Below are positions 7,467-15,651 of a stretch of 49,331 nt of DNA, piece by piece. The stretch comes from a bacterium (GTDB lineage: Bacteria; Ratteibacteria; UBA8468; B48-G9; DTJG01). Where the stretch lies: positions 1 through 49,331 of the forward strand of contig JAJYYV010000013.1 of NCBI GenBank assembly GCA_021800535.1, written 5' to 3'. Numbering within the stretch: position 1 is the stretch's first letter; every line of letters begins with the position of its first letter. Below the pieces are notes generated by a model, which searched no databases, was not told the DNA's origin, and worked only from the letters and a program-made list of their open reading frames with translations. Position numbers and translations under genes: made by a program.

Positions 7467-8068
7467 GAATTCTTGCTTCTGGCAAAGGAAGTAATTTAAA
7501 AACAATTATTGATAAAATAAAGGAAGGATATTTTTCTTCTGTAAAAATATCCATGGTTTTAAGTGATAATCATAATTCCGGGGCGCTCAAAATAGCTCAA
7601 AAAGAAGGCATTAAAAATATATACATCCCACCTGGAAAATATAGAACTTTTCTCCAGCCGGATAAAGAAAAAGAGTATGTAAAAATCTTAAAAGAAAACA
7701 AGGTGGATCTTGTATGTCTTGCTGGATTTATGCGAATTATTAAACAACCCTTTTTTAAAGAATTCAATGATAGAATTATTAATATCCACCCTTCCCTTCT
7801 TCCTGCTTTTCCAGGACTTGAAGCATGGAAACAAGCATTTGACTATGGTGTAAAATTTACAGGCTGTACTGTTCATTTTGTCAGACAATGGCCCATAGAT
7901 TCAGGGCCAATTATTCTTCAATCTGTGGTCCCTGTTCTTTCTGATGATACTTGTGAAACTTTATACCAACGAATACAAGAAAAAGAACATATTATATTCC
8001 CTCTGGCTATTAAATTAATTTCTGAAAATAAAATTTTTATTTCAAACAATAAGGTAATAATAAAATGA
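7454..8068 (+). CDS. purN: Phosphoribosylglycinamide formyltransferase
   Basis: Transfers a formyl group from 10-formyltetrahydrofolate to GAR in purine synthesis. The 204 residues begin with ILASGKGSNLK, the phosphate-binding loop, and contain VCLAGFMRII, the NIHPSLLPAFPG signature with catalytic N and H, GCTVHFV (the second histidine) and DSGPIILQ with the catalytic aspartate. All active-site residues are present. It overlaps the MerR-type gene upstream and the acetyltransferase gene by 4 bases downstream. Confidence 0.95.
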   Translation: MFTIGILASGKGSNLKTIIDKIKEGYFSSVKISMVLSDNHNSGALKIAQKEGIKNIYIPPGKYRTFLQPDKEKEYVKILKENKVDLVCLAGFMRIIKQPFFKEFNDRIINIHPSLLPAFPGLEAWKQAFDYGVKFTGCTVHFVRQWPIDSGPIILQSVVPVLSDDTCETLYQRIQEKEHIIFPLAIKLISENKIFISNNKVIIK

Positions 8069-8520
8069 ATGTAAGAAAAGCAGAATTAAATGATGTATAT
8101 CAGATAAAAAATCTTATAAATGTTAATGCAAATAAAGGATTAATGCTTCCTGTTTCTGTAAATCAACTATATGAAAGAATAAGAGATTTTTGGGTAATAG
8201 TTGATGATAAAAATAAAGTGGTAGGATGCGGTGCCTTAAAAATTGTATGGAAAGATTTAGGAGAAATAAGGTCCCTTGCAATAAAAAATAATTTAAGACA
8301 AAAAGGGCATGGTAAACTTTTAATAAACAGACTCCTTGAAGAAGCAAAAGATATAGGTCTTAAAAAAGTTTTTGTTTTAACTTATGTACCTGCATTCTTT
8401 GAAAAATCTTCATTTCATAAAACAGAAAAATCAAAACTTCCACATAAAATATGGATGGATTGCATAAACTGTCCAAAGTTTCCAAGATGTGATGAAACAG
8501 CCCTTTTAAAAATATTATAA
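8065..8520 (+). CDS. argA: ArgA-like GNAT N-acetyltransferase (putative N-acetylglutamate synthase)
   Basis: 151 residues with the GNAT fold: N-terminal VRKAELNDVYQIKNLIN, central GCGALKIVWKDLGEIRSLAIKNNLRQKGHGKLL (acetyl-CoA-binding R/Q-x-x-G-x-G/H), and a C-terminal segment KIWMDCINCPKFPRCDE. That cysteine-containing tail is typical of the short, stand-alone N-acetylglutamate synthases that start arginine synthesis in many bacteria. argG two genes downstream supports this role. The exact substrate is inferred from family and context. It overlaps purN by 4 bases. Confidence 0.75.
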   Translation: MNVRKAELNDVYQIKNLINVNANKGLMLPVSVNQLYERIRDFWVIVDDKNKVVGCGALKIVWKDLGEIRSLAIKNNLRQKGHGKLLINRLLEEAKDIGLKKVFVLTYVPAFFEKSSFHKTEKSKLPHKIWMDCINCPKFPRCDETALLKIL

Positions 8521-8525
8521 AAACT

Positions 8526-9650
8526 ATGAAAACTATTATAAAATATTCTTTGATATTACTTGTTTTTGCAAATTTTCTTTACGCTTATCAATATGTTCCC
8601 CCAGCATCATCTTCACAGGAATTTCTCTCTGGAATTCCCCAGGAATTTTTTTCAGGCAGAAAAATAGAACTAAGAAAACATTTTTTAAATACTATTTTTG
8701 CTGCAGGTAATTCTATAAACTTTACAGGAAATTCAAAAGAAGATGTTTTCATGCTCGGATTTAATGTAAAGATTAATGGAAAAATGAAAAAAAGTGTATA
8801 TATCGTAGGAGACCAGGTATATATTTCAGGAATTATCAACAATAACCTTACTGTAATTGCAAAAGAATTACACATAAATAATTGCATTATCAAAGGAAAT
8901 GTTTCTATAATCTGCCCTTCTGTAAATATAGGACAAAATTCATATTTTAAAAGTATTACCAAAATATATGCCAATCATGCTCTAATAGGCGGGAATTATA
9001 AAACTTTAATTATTAAAGGAAAAAAAATTTATTTCCTTCCCAACACTAAAATAGAAAATAATCTTTACCTTCAGTCTGCAGAAAAACCAAATATTAATCT
9101 ATCATCTATAACCAAAGGTAAATACTATTATAAAAAATTTTTTACTCCAAAGATTGAAAAAATATTCTCAACAAAAAACAGAATGATTTTTTCATTTTTA
9201 AGTTTATGTGTTCCTTTTATTTTAATGATTTTCTACGCACCTAATTTTTTAAGGGATACTGCTGTTGTGATTGAAAACTCACCTGTAAAAACATTTTTTA
9301 TGGGACTTTTAAGCCTTATTATCACTCCTATAATTCTTTTTATTTTAATGTTAACTGTCATTGGAGCACCCCTTAGTTTCATTTTTTTGTTCTTTTATTT
9401 TGCTCTTATTTATTTTTCCAGAGGCTTTGCTGCTGTAAGTCTTGGAAGACAAATTTTTATAAAATTGAAAGAAAATCATTTAAAAACCTTTTTATCTGTT
9501 ATTACAGGAATAGGAATTTTTGTTCTTCTTACAAGTATTCCAATAGCAGGATATTTTTTCCAGGGCCTTTTTATTATTTTTGGTTTTGGAGCAATGACAA
9601 GCGGGAGATTTATGTTATATAAAAAATTAAGAAAATCTAAAATTTTATAA
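8526..9650 (+). CDS. Bactofilin-like polymer-forming protein with membrane domain
   Basis: 374 residues in two parts. A signal-like hydrophobic start (residues 4-20) leads into a beta-rich stretch of about residues 50-200 with short repeating turns (INFTGNSKEDVFMLGFN, VYIVGDQVYISG, LHINNCIIKGNVSI), resembling the right-handed beta-helix of polymer-forming cytoskeletal proteins. Residues 220-370 are strongly hydrophobic with at least four membrane helices. This arrangement is known from uncharacterised membrane proteins; the role is probably envelope-associated. It sits between the acetyltransferase and argG, 5 bases after the former, so it is co-transcribed with biosynthetic genes unrelated to it. 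Confidence 0.6.
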   Translation: MKTIIKYSLILLVFANFLYAYQYVPPASSSQEFLSGIPQEFFSGRKIELRKHFLNTIFAAGNSINFTGNSKEDVFMLGFNVKINGKMKKSVYIVGDQVYISGIINNNLTVIAKELHINNCIIKGNVSIICPSVNIGQNSYFKSITKIYANHALIGGNYKTLIIKGKKIYFLPNTKIENNLYLQSAEKPNINLSSITKGKYYYKKFFTPKIEKIFSTKNRMIFSFLSLCVPFILMIFYAPNFLRDTAVVIENSPVKTFFMGLLSLIITPIILFILMLTVIGAPLSFIFLFFYFALIYFSRGFAAVSLGRQIFIKLKENHLKTFLSVITGIGIFVLLTSIPIAGYFFQGLFIIFGFGAMTSGRFMLYKKLRKSKIL

Positions 9651-9662
9651 AATGGAGGATAT

Positions 9663-10865
9663 ATGAAAATCGTACTTGCTTATTCCGGAGGACTTGATAC
9701 CTCAATTATAATTAAATGGCTTAAAGATAAATATAATGCAGAAATAATAGCCTTTACAGTGGATATTGGACAAAAAGACAATCCGAAAATTCTTGAAGAA
9801 AAAGCATATAAAGCAGGTGCATCTAAATTCTATTTTAAGGACATGAAAGAAGAATTTGTAAAAGAATTTGTTTTCCCCTCTCTTAAAGCCTCTGCCTTAT
9901 ATGAAAATAAATATCCTCTTGCTACTGCCCTTTCAAGACCTTTAATAGCAAAAGGTATGGTAGAAATAGCCCAAAAAGAAAAAGCAGATGCTTTTGTTCA
10001 CGGATGCACAGGAAAAGGAAATGACCAGGTAAGATTTGAATTCTCTTTTAAGTATCTTGCACCGGAAATAAAAATAATTGCGCCTGTAAGAGAATGGGAA
10101 TTTAAATCCCGGGAAGAAGAAATAGAATATGCTAAAAAACATAATATTGTTGTATCAGTAAGTAAAAAATCCCCCTACAGCATAGACTGGAATCTTTGGG
10201 GAATAGCTATTGAATGTGGCATCCTTGAGGATACAGAAAAAGAACCACCCGAAGATGCATACCAGATAACAAAAAATCCGCAACAGGCTCCTTCAAAACC
10301 AGAATATATTGAAATTGAATTTGAAAAAGGCATACCTATAGGATTTAATGGGAAAAAATATCCTCCGGTTCAATTAATACAAAAGATTACAGAGATTGCA
10401 GGAAAACATGGAATAGGAAGAATAGATATAATAGAAAATAGATATGTAGGAATAAAATCAAGAGAAATATACGAAGCTCCGGCAGCAACTTTTCTTCATA
10501 TAGCACATAATGAATTAGAAGCCCTGACAATGGACAGAGAACTGTACCATTTTAAAAATATTATTTCTCAGAAATATGCACAACTTGTATACTATGGATA
10601 CTGGTATACACAATTTAGAGAAGCCCTTGATAATTTTATAGAGAAAACCCAGGAGTTTGTAACCGGAAAAATAAAACTAAAATTATTTAAAGGAAACTGT
10701 ATTATTGCAGGAAGAAGGTCCCCCTACTCTCTTTATGATACAAAACTCTCTACATATACCAAGGAAGATACCTTTGACCAGAAAGCCTCCAAAGGATTTA
10801 TAGATATTTCAGGATTGCCTGTATACCTTGAAGGCAAAAGAAAAAAATATGCAAAAAGAAGCTAA
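9663..10865 (+). CDS. argG: Argininosuccinate synthase
   Basis: Condenses citrulline and aspartate using ATP, the penultimate step of arginine synthesis. The 400 residues match the family. The N-terminus VLAYSGGLDTS is the PP-loop ATP site; GCTGKGNDQVRFE, SPYSIDWNLWG and GIGRIDIIENRYVGIKSRE are all present. A strong GGAGG-type site lies 7 bases upstream of the ATG. It closes the plus-strand operon that begins at the corrinoid gene or plsY. Arginine codons here are almost all AGA, in contrast to the next gene. Confidence 0.96.
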   Translation: MKIVLAYSGGLDTSIIIKWLKDKYNAEIIAFTVDIGQKDNPKILEEKAYKAGASKFYFKDMKEEFVKEFVFPSLKASALYENKYPLATALSRPLIAKGMVEIAQKEKADAFVHGCTGKGNDQVRFEFSFKYLAPEIKIIAPVREWEFKSREEEIEYAKKHNIVVSVSKKSPYSIDWNLWGIAIECGILEDTEKEPPEDAYQITKNPQQAPSKPEYIEIEFEKGIPIGFNGKKYPPVQLIQKITEIAGKHGIGRIDIIENRYVGIKSREIYEAPAATFLHIAHNELEALTMDRELYHFKNIISQKYAQLVYYGYWYTQFREALDNFIEKTQEFVTGKIKLKLFKGNCIIAGRRSPYSLYDTKLSTYTKEDTFDQKASKGFIDISGLPVYLEGKRKKYAKRS

Positions 10866-10956
10866 AGCAAGAATTAAAATACCTTAAAGTGTAATTTGAG
10901 AAATATAAAAACCGATAAGTTTGACGAGAATAAGATTAAGAAATACAATAGATAAG

Positions 10957-11982
10957 ATGAATAGAAAACAACTTATACAGCAAATAGAATCTTTTCGTAA
11001 ATCACGAGTAATTACTTATCTTACCGGGGACCGCCAAGGTCCAGTGAATGCACGAATTGCTATGGATATTATTCCTTTAATCAGTAAACAATTACGAACA
11101 ATTGGCAAAACAGATAATATTGATTTATTTTTATACAGTTCAGGTGGAGATACAATGGTTCCATGGCGTTTAGTCTCAATGATTCGTGAATATTGCAATA
11201 AATTTTCAGTTTTGATTCCTTACAAGGCACATAGTGCAGGTACAATGATATCCTTGGGTGCAGATGAAATAGTAATGAGTGATCTGTCAGAAATTTCACC
11301 CATTGATCCCTCAACTGCAAATATTTTCAATCCCCAGGACCCTCATAATCCCCAAAATAAAATTCCTATAAGTGTTGAAGACGTTATGGCTTATTTTGAC
11401 CTGGCAAAAAACAAATTCGGAATAAAATCCGATGAAGACCTGGCAAAAATTTTCAATAAATTTGTTGAATCAAATCCTCAAATTCATCCCCTGGCATTAG
11501 GTAACATCAATCGCACCCACAATTTGATTCGTATCTTAGCAAGACGTCTTTTAAAAAGTCATAAATTTACATTAAAAGATGAGGAAATTGAAAAGATTGT
11601 TGATTATTTTACAGAAAAATTATATTCGCATCAATATTTTATTGGCCGTAAAGAAGCTATGGAGGATTTAGGACTAAAAACCGTTATTTCTGCTAAAGAA
11701 GAATTATCGCAAACAATGACTGGATTATATGAAGAATATGCAAAAGAAATGGAACTTGGTGTCTTATGGAATGCAGAAAATGAAATAGGAATTAATGCAA
11801 TGCAAAATAGAAAATCTTACAAGATTGCTTTTATTGAGAGTTTACAATTATCAAATTATTTTGAACTTTCAATTGAGTATAGAAAACAACAGATAAATAT
11901 GGTTCATCAAACTCCACAAGGTCCAATTCAAATTCCACAGGAACAAGTCAGTTTTAAAATTGTAGACCAGGGATGGAAATAA
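10957..11982 (+). CDS. SDH/SppA-like ClpP-fold serine protease (PF01972 type)
   Basis: About 341 residues. It resembles the serine dehydrogenase proteinase family, a ClpP-fold protease group. Seen: VITYLTGDR, then DLFLYSSGGDTMVPWRLV (oxyanion-type GG), and PYKAHSAGTMISLGADEIVMSDLSEISPIDP, where Ser in HSAGT is the expected nucleophile and the following DP motif is conserved. There is no signal peptide or membrane helix, so it is cytoplasmic or peripheral. ATG 10957 is preferred; an upstream in-frame TTG at 10921 would add 12 basic residues. Arginine is coded mostly CGT/CGA/CGC, unlike flanking genes, which suggests transfer. Followed by a decayed fragment. Confidence 0.8.
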   Translation: MNRKQLIQQIESFRKSRVITYLTGDRQGPVNARIAMDIIPLISKQLRTIGKTDNIDLFLYSSGGDTMVPWRLVSMIREYCNKFSVLIPYKAHSAGTMISLGADEIVMSDLSEISPIDPSTANIFNPQDPHNPQNKIPISVEDVMAYFDLAKNKFGIKSDEDLAKIFNKFVESNPQIHPLALGNINRTHNLIRILARRLLKSHKFTLKDEEIEKIVDYFTEKLYSHQYFIGRKEAMEDLGLKTVISAKEELSQTMTGLYEEYAKEMELGVLWNAENEIGINAMQNRKSYKIAFIESLQLSNYFELSIEYRKQQINMVHQTPQGPIQIPQEQVSFKIVDQGWK

Positions 11983-12001
11983 GAAAAAAAATATTTTATG
12001 A

Positions 12002-12118
12002 GTTATATCCAATCTACGTGCTGAAAAAGAAAACAGAATTTCAACTATTTCTCAGTTTACTGGCAAGGAACTTAAAGCCTCTTTTGCTATAGAGTGCATC
12101 TTAAACTATGCCATTTAA
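12002..12118 (+). pseudogene. Open fragment without start codon
   Basis: A 38-codon frame beginning after an in-frame stop (SNLRAEKENRISTI near its start) and ending at TAA 12116-12118. It has no start codon or ribosome-binding site, and I do not recognise it. Its position directly before a TOPRIM-like fragment and after the foreign-looking protease suggests it is the tail of a decayed gene. Low confidence. Confidence 0.3.
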
Positions 12119-12233
12119 ATTTACAAAATCATACTTTTTATTATGTGAAGGCGATGATGACAAAGGTTTTTTAGAAACCCTTATCAATGAGTATGATGAA
12201 TTAGATAACCTAATTCTGTTGTGTCAAAAATAA
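12108..12233 (+). pseudogene. Truncated TOPRIM/DUF3226-like N-terminus
   Basis: A 41-codon frame starting MPFKFTKSYFLLCEGDDDKGFLETLI. The hydrophobic strand, then C/V-E-G-x-D-D-K-x-F-L-x-x-L-I, is the start of TOPRIM-fold DUF3226/OLD-nuclease-related proteins, where the E is catalytic. The real family is about 200 residues; here it stops after 41, so this is a remnant. It has no ribosome-binding site. Such proteins often accompany an ATPase in mobile or defence loci, consistent with the region being an eroded insertion. Confidence 0.5.
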
Positions 12234-12243
12234 ATCTTAATGA

Positions 12244-12261
12244 TATAATCTTTAATATAAT
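12244..12261 (+). promoter_or_regulatory. Two TATAAT boxes just before tsaE
   Basis: TATAAT occurs at 12244-12249 and again at 12256-12261; the ATG of tsaE is at 12270. A TTGTGT at 12219-12224 could be a -35 for the first box (19-base spacer). If used, the mRNA would have almost no leader, which fits the absence of a ribosome-binding site there. Confidence 0.35.
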
Positions 12262-12269
12262 TTTTGATT

Positions 12270-12698
12270 ATGGTCAAAAAACATTTTATTACTCGCGGGC
12301 CTAAAGAAACAGAAAATGCCGGGAAAAAATTATCTGAAGAGCTAAATTTTTCAGATATTGTTATCTTTAAAGGACCATTTGGATGTGGAAAAACCACAAT
12401 GATTCGGGGAATAATAAAATATTTTACAGGTGAAAATATAGTCACAAGTCCATCATTTGTTATACTAAATGAATATGAAGGTAAAATCCCTATATATCAT
12501 TTTGACCTATATAGAATCACCAGTTCCGCTGAACTTGAAACAGTAGGTTATAAGGATTATCTTGGAAAAGGACTTGTTCTTATAGAATGGCCGGAAAAAA
12601 TTATCCCTATGATAAAACAGAAATATATCCAGGTGGATATCAGATATATTTCTTTAAAAAAAAGAGAAATAAACATCCATGAGAAAACTTATAATTAA
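12270..12698 (+). CDS. tsaE: tRNA N6-adenosine threonylcarbamoyltransferase ATPase subunit TsaE
   Basis: The ATPase of the TsaBDE complex that makes t6A37 in ANN-decoding tRNAs. The 142 residues contain the Walker A loop FKGPFGCGKTT, the TSPSFVILNEY segment, HFDLYRI and LIEWPEK, all in the usual TsaE order. ATG 12270 is chosen over the TTG two codons upstream. It overlaps the ABC permease gene by 20 bases, so translation is coupled. The partner genes tsaB and tsaD are not in the window. Confidence 0.92.
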   Translation: MVKKHFITRGPKETENAGKKLSEELNFSDIVIFKGPFGCGKTTMIRGIIKYFTGENIVTSPSFVILNEYEGKIPIYHFDLYRITSSAELETVGYKDYLGKGLVLIEWPEKIIPMIKQKYIQVDIRYISLKKREINIHEKTYN

Positions 12699-13644
12699 AA
12701 GGTTATTGCATATAATCCCTCTGGTAATAGGAATGAGTTTTATTACATTTCTTATGATAAGATTTTCCCCGGGAAGTCCATTTACAACGCTAAGGATGAA
12801 TCCTGAAATTTCTCCTGCAACAATAGCGGCACTGGAAAAAAGTTTTGGATGGAACAAGCCTCCTATTATTCAATACCTTGACTGGCTTAAAAATATTTGT
12901 TTGTTAAATTTTGGTATTTCTTTTACCTATCATACACCTGTACTTACTCTTATAAAATATAGATTAAAAAACACATTATGTCTGGCTTTATTTTCTTTAT
13001 CTTTAAGCTGGATTCTCGCCATTCCTCTTGCTGTTATTGCAGGATATAAAGAGAATAAATTTATTGATAAAGTGCTTTCTTCTATTGCATACATATCTAT
13101 TTCTCTTCCATCATTTTTTGTCGCTCTTCTTTTTGTATATTTTGTAAGCAAAACCAATGTATTGCCTCTTGGAGGAACACGTTCGCTTTTTGGTGCCAAT
13201 GTTACACCATACCAGCATTTTGCCGATTATCTTTCTCATCTTCTTGTCCCCGGGCTTGTTCTAACTTTTGTAAACCTTGGATGGATTTTCAGACTTATGA
13301 GAAATAATTTCATAGATGTTTACCATAGTCCATATATCACGACAGCATGGGCAAAAGGACTTTCAACAAAAAAAGTTTTATTCAGACATGCTTTTAAAAA
13401 TGCCATAAATCCAATGTTAACAATTCTTGGACTTGAAATAGGAAGCCTTTTAAATGGGGCAGCCCTGGTAGAAATTATCTGTGGCTGGCCAGGTATGGGA
13501 AGTTTAATTCTTCATGCGGTTTTATCAAAAGATATGTATGTGGTAATGGGGTCTCTTGTTATAAGCGGAGTACTTTTAATTATTGGAAATCTTATAGGGG
13601 ATATTTTGCTTCTTTTAACTGACCCAAGGATAAAAATATCATGA
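12679..13644 (+). CDS. Oligopeptide/dipeptide ABC transporter permease, DppB/OppB type
   Basis: An inner-membrane permease of 321 residues. The N-terminus KRLLHIIPLVIGMSFITFLMIRFSPGSP is the conserved OppB start, and TM segments follow to the end. The EAA cytoplasmic loop reads TTAWAKGLSTKKVLFRHAFKNAINPMLT, the site that contacts the ATPase. It overlaps tsaE upstream and the DppC-type gene by 4 bases. The operon continues with two ATPases, but no extracellular solute-binding protein gene is present in the window. Confidence 0.9.
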   Translation: MRKLIIKRLLHIIPLVIGMSFITFLMIRFSPGSPFTTLRMNPEISPATIAALEKSFGWNKPPIIQYLDWLKNICLLNFGISFTYHTPVLTLIKYRLKNTLCLALFSLSLSWILAIPLAVIAGYKENKFIDKVLSSIAYISISLPSFFVALLFVYFVSKTNVLPLGGTRSLFGANVTPYQHFADYLSHLLVPGLVLTFVNLGWIFRLMRNNFIDVYHSPYITTAWAKGLSTKKVLFRHAFKNAINPMLTILGLEIGSLLNGAALVEIICGWPGMGSLILHAVLSKDMYVVMGSLVISGVLLIIGNLIGDILLLLTDPRIKIS

Positions 13645-14699
13645 GAATTTTTTTACAAAGATTAAGAAGATATAGTAAATTAGGTTATTTAAGTTTTATA
13701 TTTCTTGTTATATTTTATTTTATTGCATTCTTTGCAGATTTATTTGTGCCATATAATTATACACACCAATGGCTGTCAAAATCATTTTGTCCTCCAACAA
13801 AAATACATTTTATAGGACCAAAAGGACATTTTCACATTAGACCGTTTGTTTATAATTATGTCATTGTAAATCCTGCTTTAAGAACATATAAAGAAGATAA
13901 AACCAAAAAATATCCTATATTTTTCTTTGTAAAAGGGCCAGAAAGAAAAATTTTTGGTATTTTTAAAACAGATAGATATCTTTTTGGTGTCCAAAAACCA
14001 GCAGGAATATTTTTATTTGGAACAGACCTTTATGGAAGAGATTTGTTTTCCAGACTTCTCTATGGAGCAAGAATTTCTCTTTCTATCAGTTTAATCGGGG
14101 TGCTTTTTTCTTTTGTTTTTGGTCTTATTACAGGAGGCATTGCCGGATATTATGGAGGGGTTATTGATTATATAATAATGAGATTTACAGAAATTCTTAT
14201 GGTTTTCCCATCCTTTTATCTTATGCTTGCTCTTAGGGCAGCTTTTCCTTTAAGCCTTTCAAGTGTTCAGGTGTATTTTTTAATTGTTCTTATTTTAAGT
14301 ATTATTGGCTGGGCGGGTCTTGCAAGAATCATCAGGGGTATGGTTCTTTCTATCAAGGAAGAAGAATATGTTTTAGCGGCTAAATCCATGGGGCTTTCAG
14401 ATTTCAAAATTATAACCTCACATATTATTCCAAATACATTTTCCTATACCATAACCGCTTTGACTATATCTATCCCAGGTTATATTATAGGAGAAGCCGC
14501 TTTAAGTTTATTAGGCCTTGGAATCCAGGAACCCTATCCAAGCTGGGGAAATATTTTAAGCTCAACTATAGGAAATCTGAGAGTTTTAACTTATGACCCA
14601 TGGATGCTTATACCTGGTTTTTTTATATTTTTTGTTCTTATAAATTTTAATTTTCTTGGGGATGTACTAAGGAGTGTACTTGACCCTAAAAACTGGTAA
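13641..14699 (+). CDS. Oligopeptide ABC transporter permease, OppC/YejE type
   Basis: 352 residues, longer than a typical OppC because of a loop of about 80 residues between TM1 (residues 17-35) and the conserved LFGTDLYGRDLFSRLLYGARISL segment. Such an extended loop is known from YejE-type permeases. The EAA loop reads AAKSMGLSDFKIITSHIIPN, and IGEAALSLLGLGIQEPYPSWG is the classic OppC C-terminal motif. It overlaps the OppB-type gene by 4 bases. It is followed by a palindromic element instead of running directly into the ATPase genes. Confidence 0.9.
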   Translation: MRIFLQRLRRYSKLGYLSFIFLVIFYFIAFFADLFVPYNYTHQWLSKSFCPPTKIHFIGPKGHFHIRPFVYNYVIVNPALRTYKEDKTKKYPIFFFVKGPERKIFGIFKTDRYLFGVQKPAGIFLFGTDLYGRDLFSRLLYGARISLSISLIGVLFSFVFGLITGGIAGYYGGVIDYIIMRFTEILMVFPSFYLMLALRAAFPLSLSSVQVYFLIVLILSIIGWAGLARIIRGMVLSIKEEEYVLAAKSMGLSDFKIITSHIIPNTFSYTITALTISIPGYIIGEAALSLLGLGIQEPYPSWGNILSSTIGNLRVLTYDPWMLIPGFFIFFVLINFNFLGDVLRSVLDPKNW

Positions 14700-14802
14700 T
14701 ACCAAATTATTTTCATCCAGATAGCTGCGTTGTTTTCAAAATCAGTTTCGTGCGACATACATGTGTATGTCTCCTTGCTCTCTGGTGAACTAATTTGGTA
14801 TT
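14698..14802. repeat. MITE-like palindromic element between transporter genes
   Basis: Outer inverted repeats AATACCAAATTA (14698-14709) and TAATTTGGTATT (14791-14802) are perfect 12-mers. The centre is a second palindrome, GACATACA (14754-14761) and TGTATGTC (14764-14771). Between them the arms are imperfectly complementary (CCAG near 14717 with CTGG near 14781). The element starts within the stop codon of the OppC-type gene and fills most of the gap to the OppD-type gene. It carries no ORF. It may act as a transcriptional attenuator inside the operon or be a non-autonomous mobile element. Confidence 0.75.
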
Positions 14803-14838
14803 CTCTTAGGAATTAACTACAATTAGTGTATAAAAAAA

Positions 14839-15651
14839 ATGGAAAAAATTCTTCAGATAAAAGATTTAAGTATTTTCCGGAAAATAATTTCAGGAGATAC
14901 GCAGAATATTATTGAAAACATAGACATGGATATTTTCAAAAATGAAATATTTTGTCTTATTGGGGAATCAGGTTCAGGAAAAACAACCATTGCCCTTTCA
15001 ATTCTTAAACTTCTGCCAATTTCTTTTGATATTATTAGTGGGGAAATTTTATTTGAAGATAAAAATATTATCAAAATGAATAAAGAGGAAATGCAAAAAA
15101 TAAGAGGAAAAAAAATTTCAATGATATTTCAGGAACCTTCTGCTTATCTTAATCCATTAATGATATCAGGCAAACAGATAGAAGAATCTATCAAAGAAAA
15201 TGAACCAGATAAAAAATCCAGAGTTATCAAAATTCTAAAAGAGGTGGGCCTGGAAGAAAAACATTATTTTTCTTATCCGCATCAGTTAAGCGGAGGTATG
15301 CAGCAAAGAATTATGATAGCTATGTCAATTATAAATCATCCTTTACTTCTTTTAGCTGATGAACCCACAACAGCGCTTGATATTATTACTATTCACCAGA
15401 TAATACATATGCTAAAAGAACTACAGAAAAAATATCAGATGAGCATATTATTTATAACTCATGACCTTTCTATTGGAATGGAAATAGCAGATAGAATAGG
15501 AATAATATATAAAGGGGAAATTGTGGAAATTTTTAAACCTATGGAAATAGAAAATTTATCACATCCATATAGTAAAAAATTATTCAATTCTATGATTGGC
15601 AGATATAAAAAAGGAGAAAGAATTAAAATTACAGATGAAAAAAATACTTGA
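14839..15651 (+). CDS. Oligopeptide ABC transporter ATPase, OppD type
   Basis: 270-residue cytoplasmic ATPase. Walker A GESGSGKTT, Q-loop MIFQEPSAYLNPL, signature LSGGMQQRIMIA, Walker B LLLADEPTTALD and the H-loop ITHD are all intact. The C-terminus contains the Opp-type SHPYSKKLFNSM tail. The ribosome-binding site is weak. It overlaps the OppF-type gene by 17 bases. It is separated from the permease genes by a palindromic repeat, but the gene content shows they belong together. Confidence 0.92.
   Translation: MEKILQIKDLSIFRKIISGDTQNIIENIDMDIFKNEIFCLIGESGSGKTTIALSILKLLPISFDIISGEILFEDKNIIKMNKEEMQKIRGKKISMIFQEPSAYLNPLMISGKQIEESIKENEPDKKSRVIKILKEVGLEEKHYFSYPHQLSGGMQQRIMIAMSIINHPLLLLADEPTTALDIITIHQIIHMLKELQKKYQMSILFITHDLSIGMEIADRIGIIYKGEIVEIFKPMEIENLSHPYSKKLFNSMIGRYKKGERIKITDEKNT

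Noticed and set aside
15596-15634. TTG-started extension of the OppF-type ATPase
   Set aside because: Thirteen lysine-rich residues with no family match lie inside the OppD-type gene; ATG 15635 fits the start of homology.
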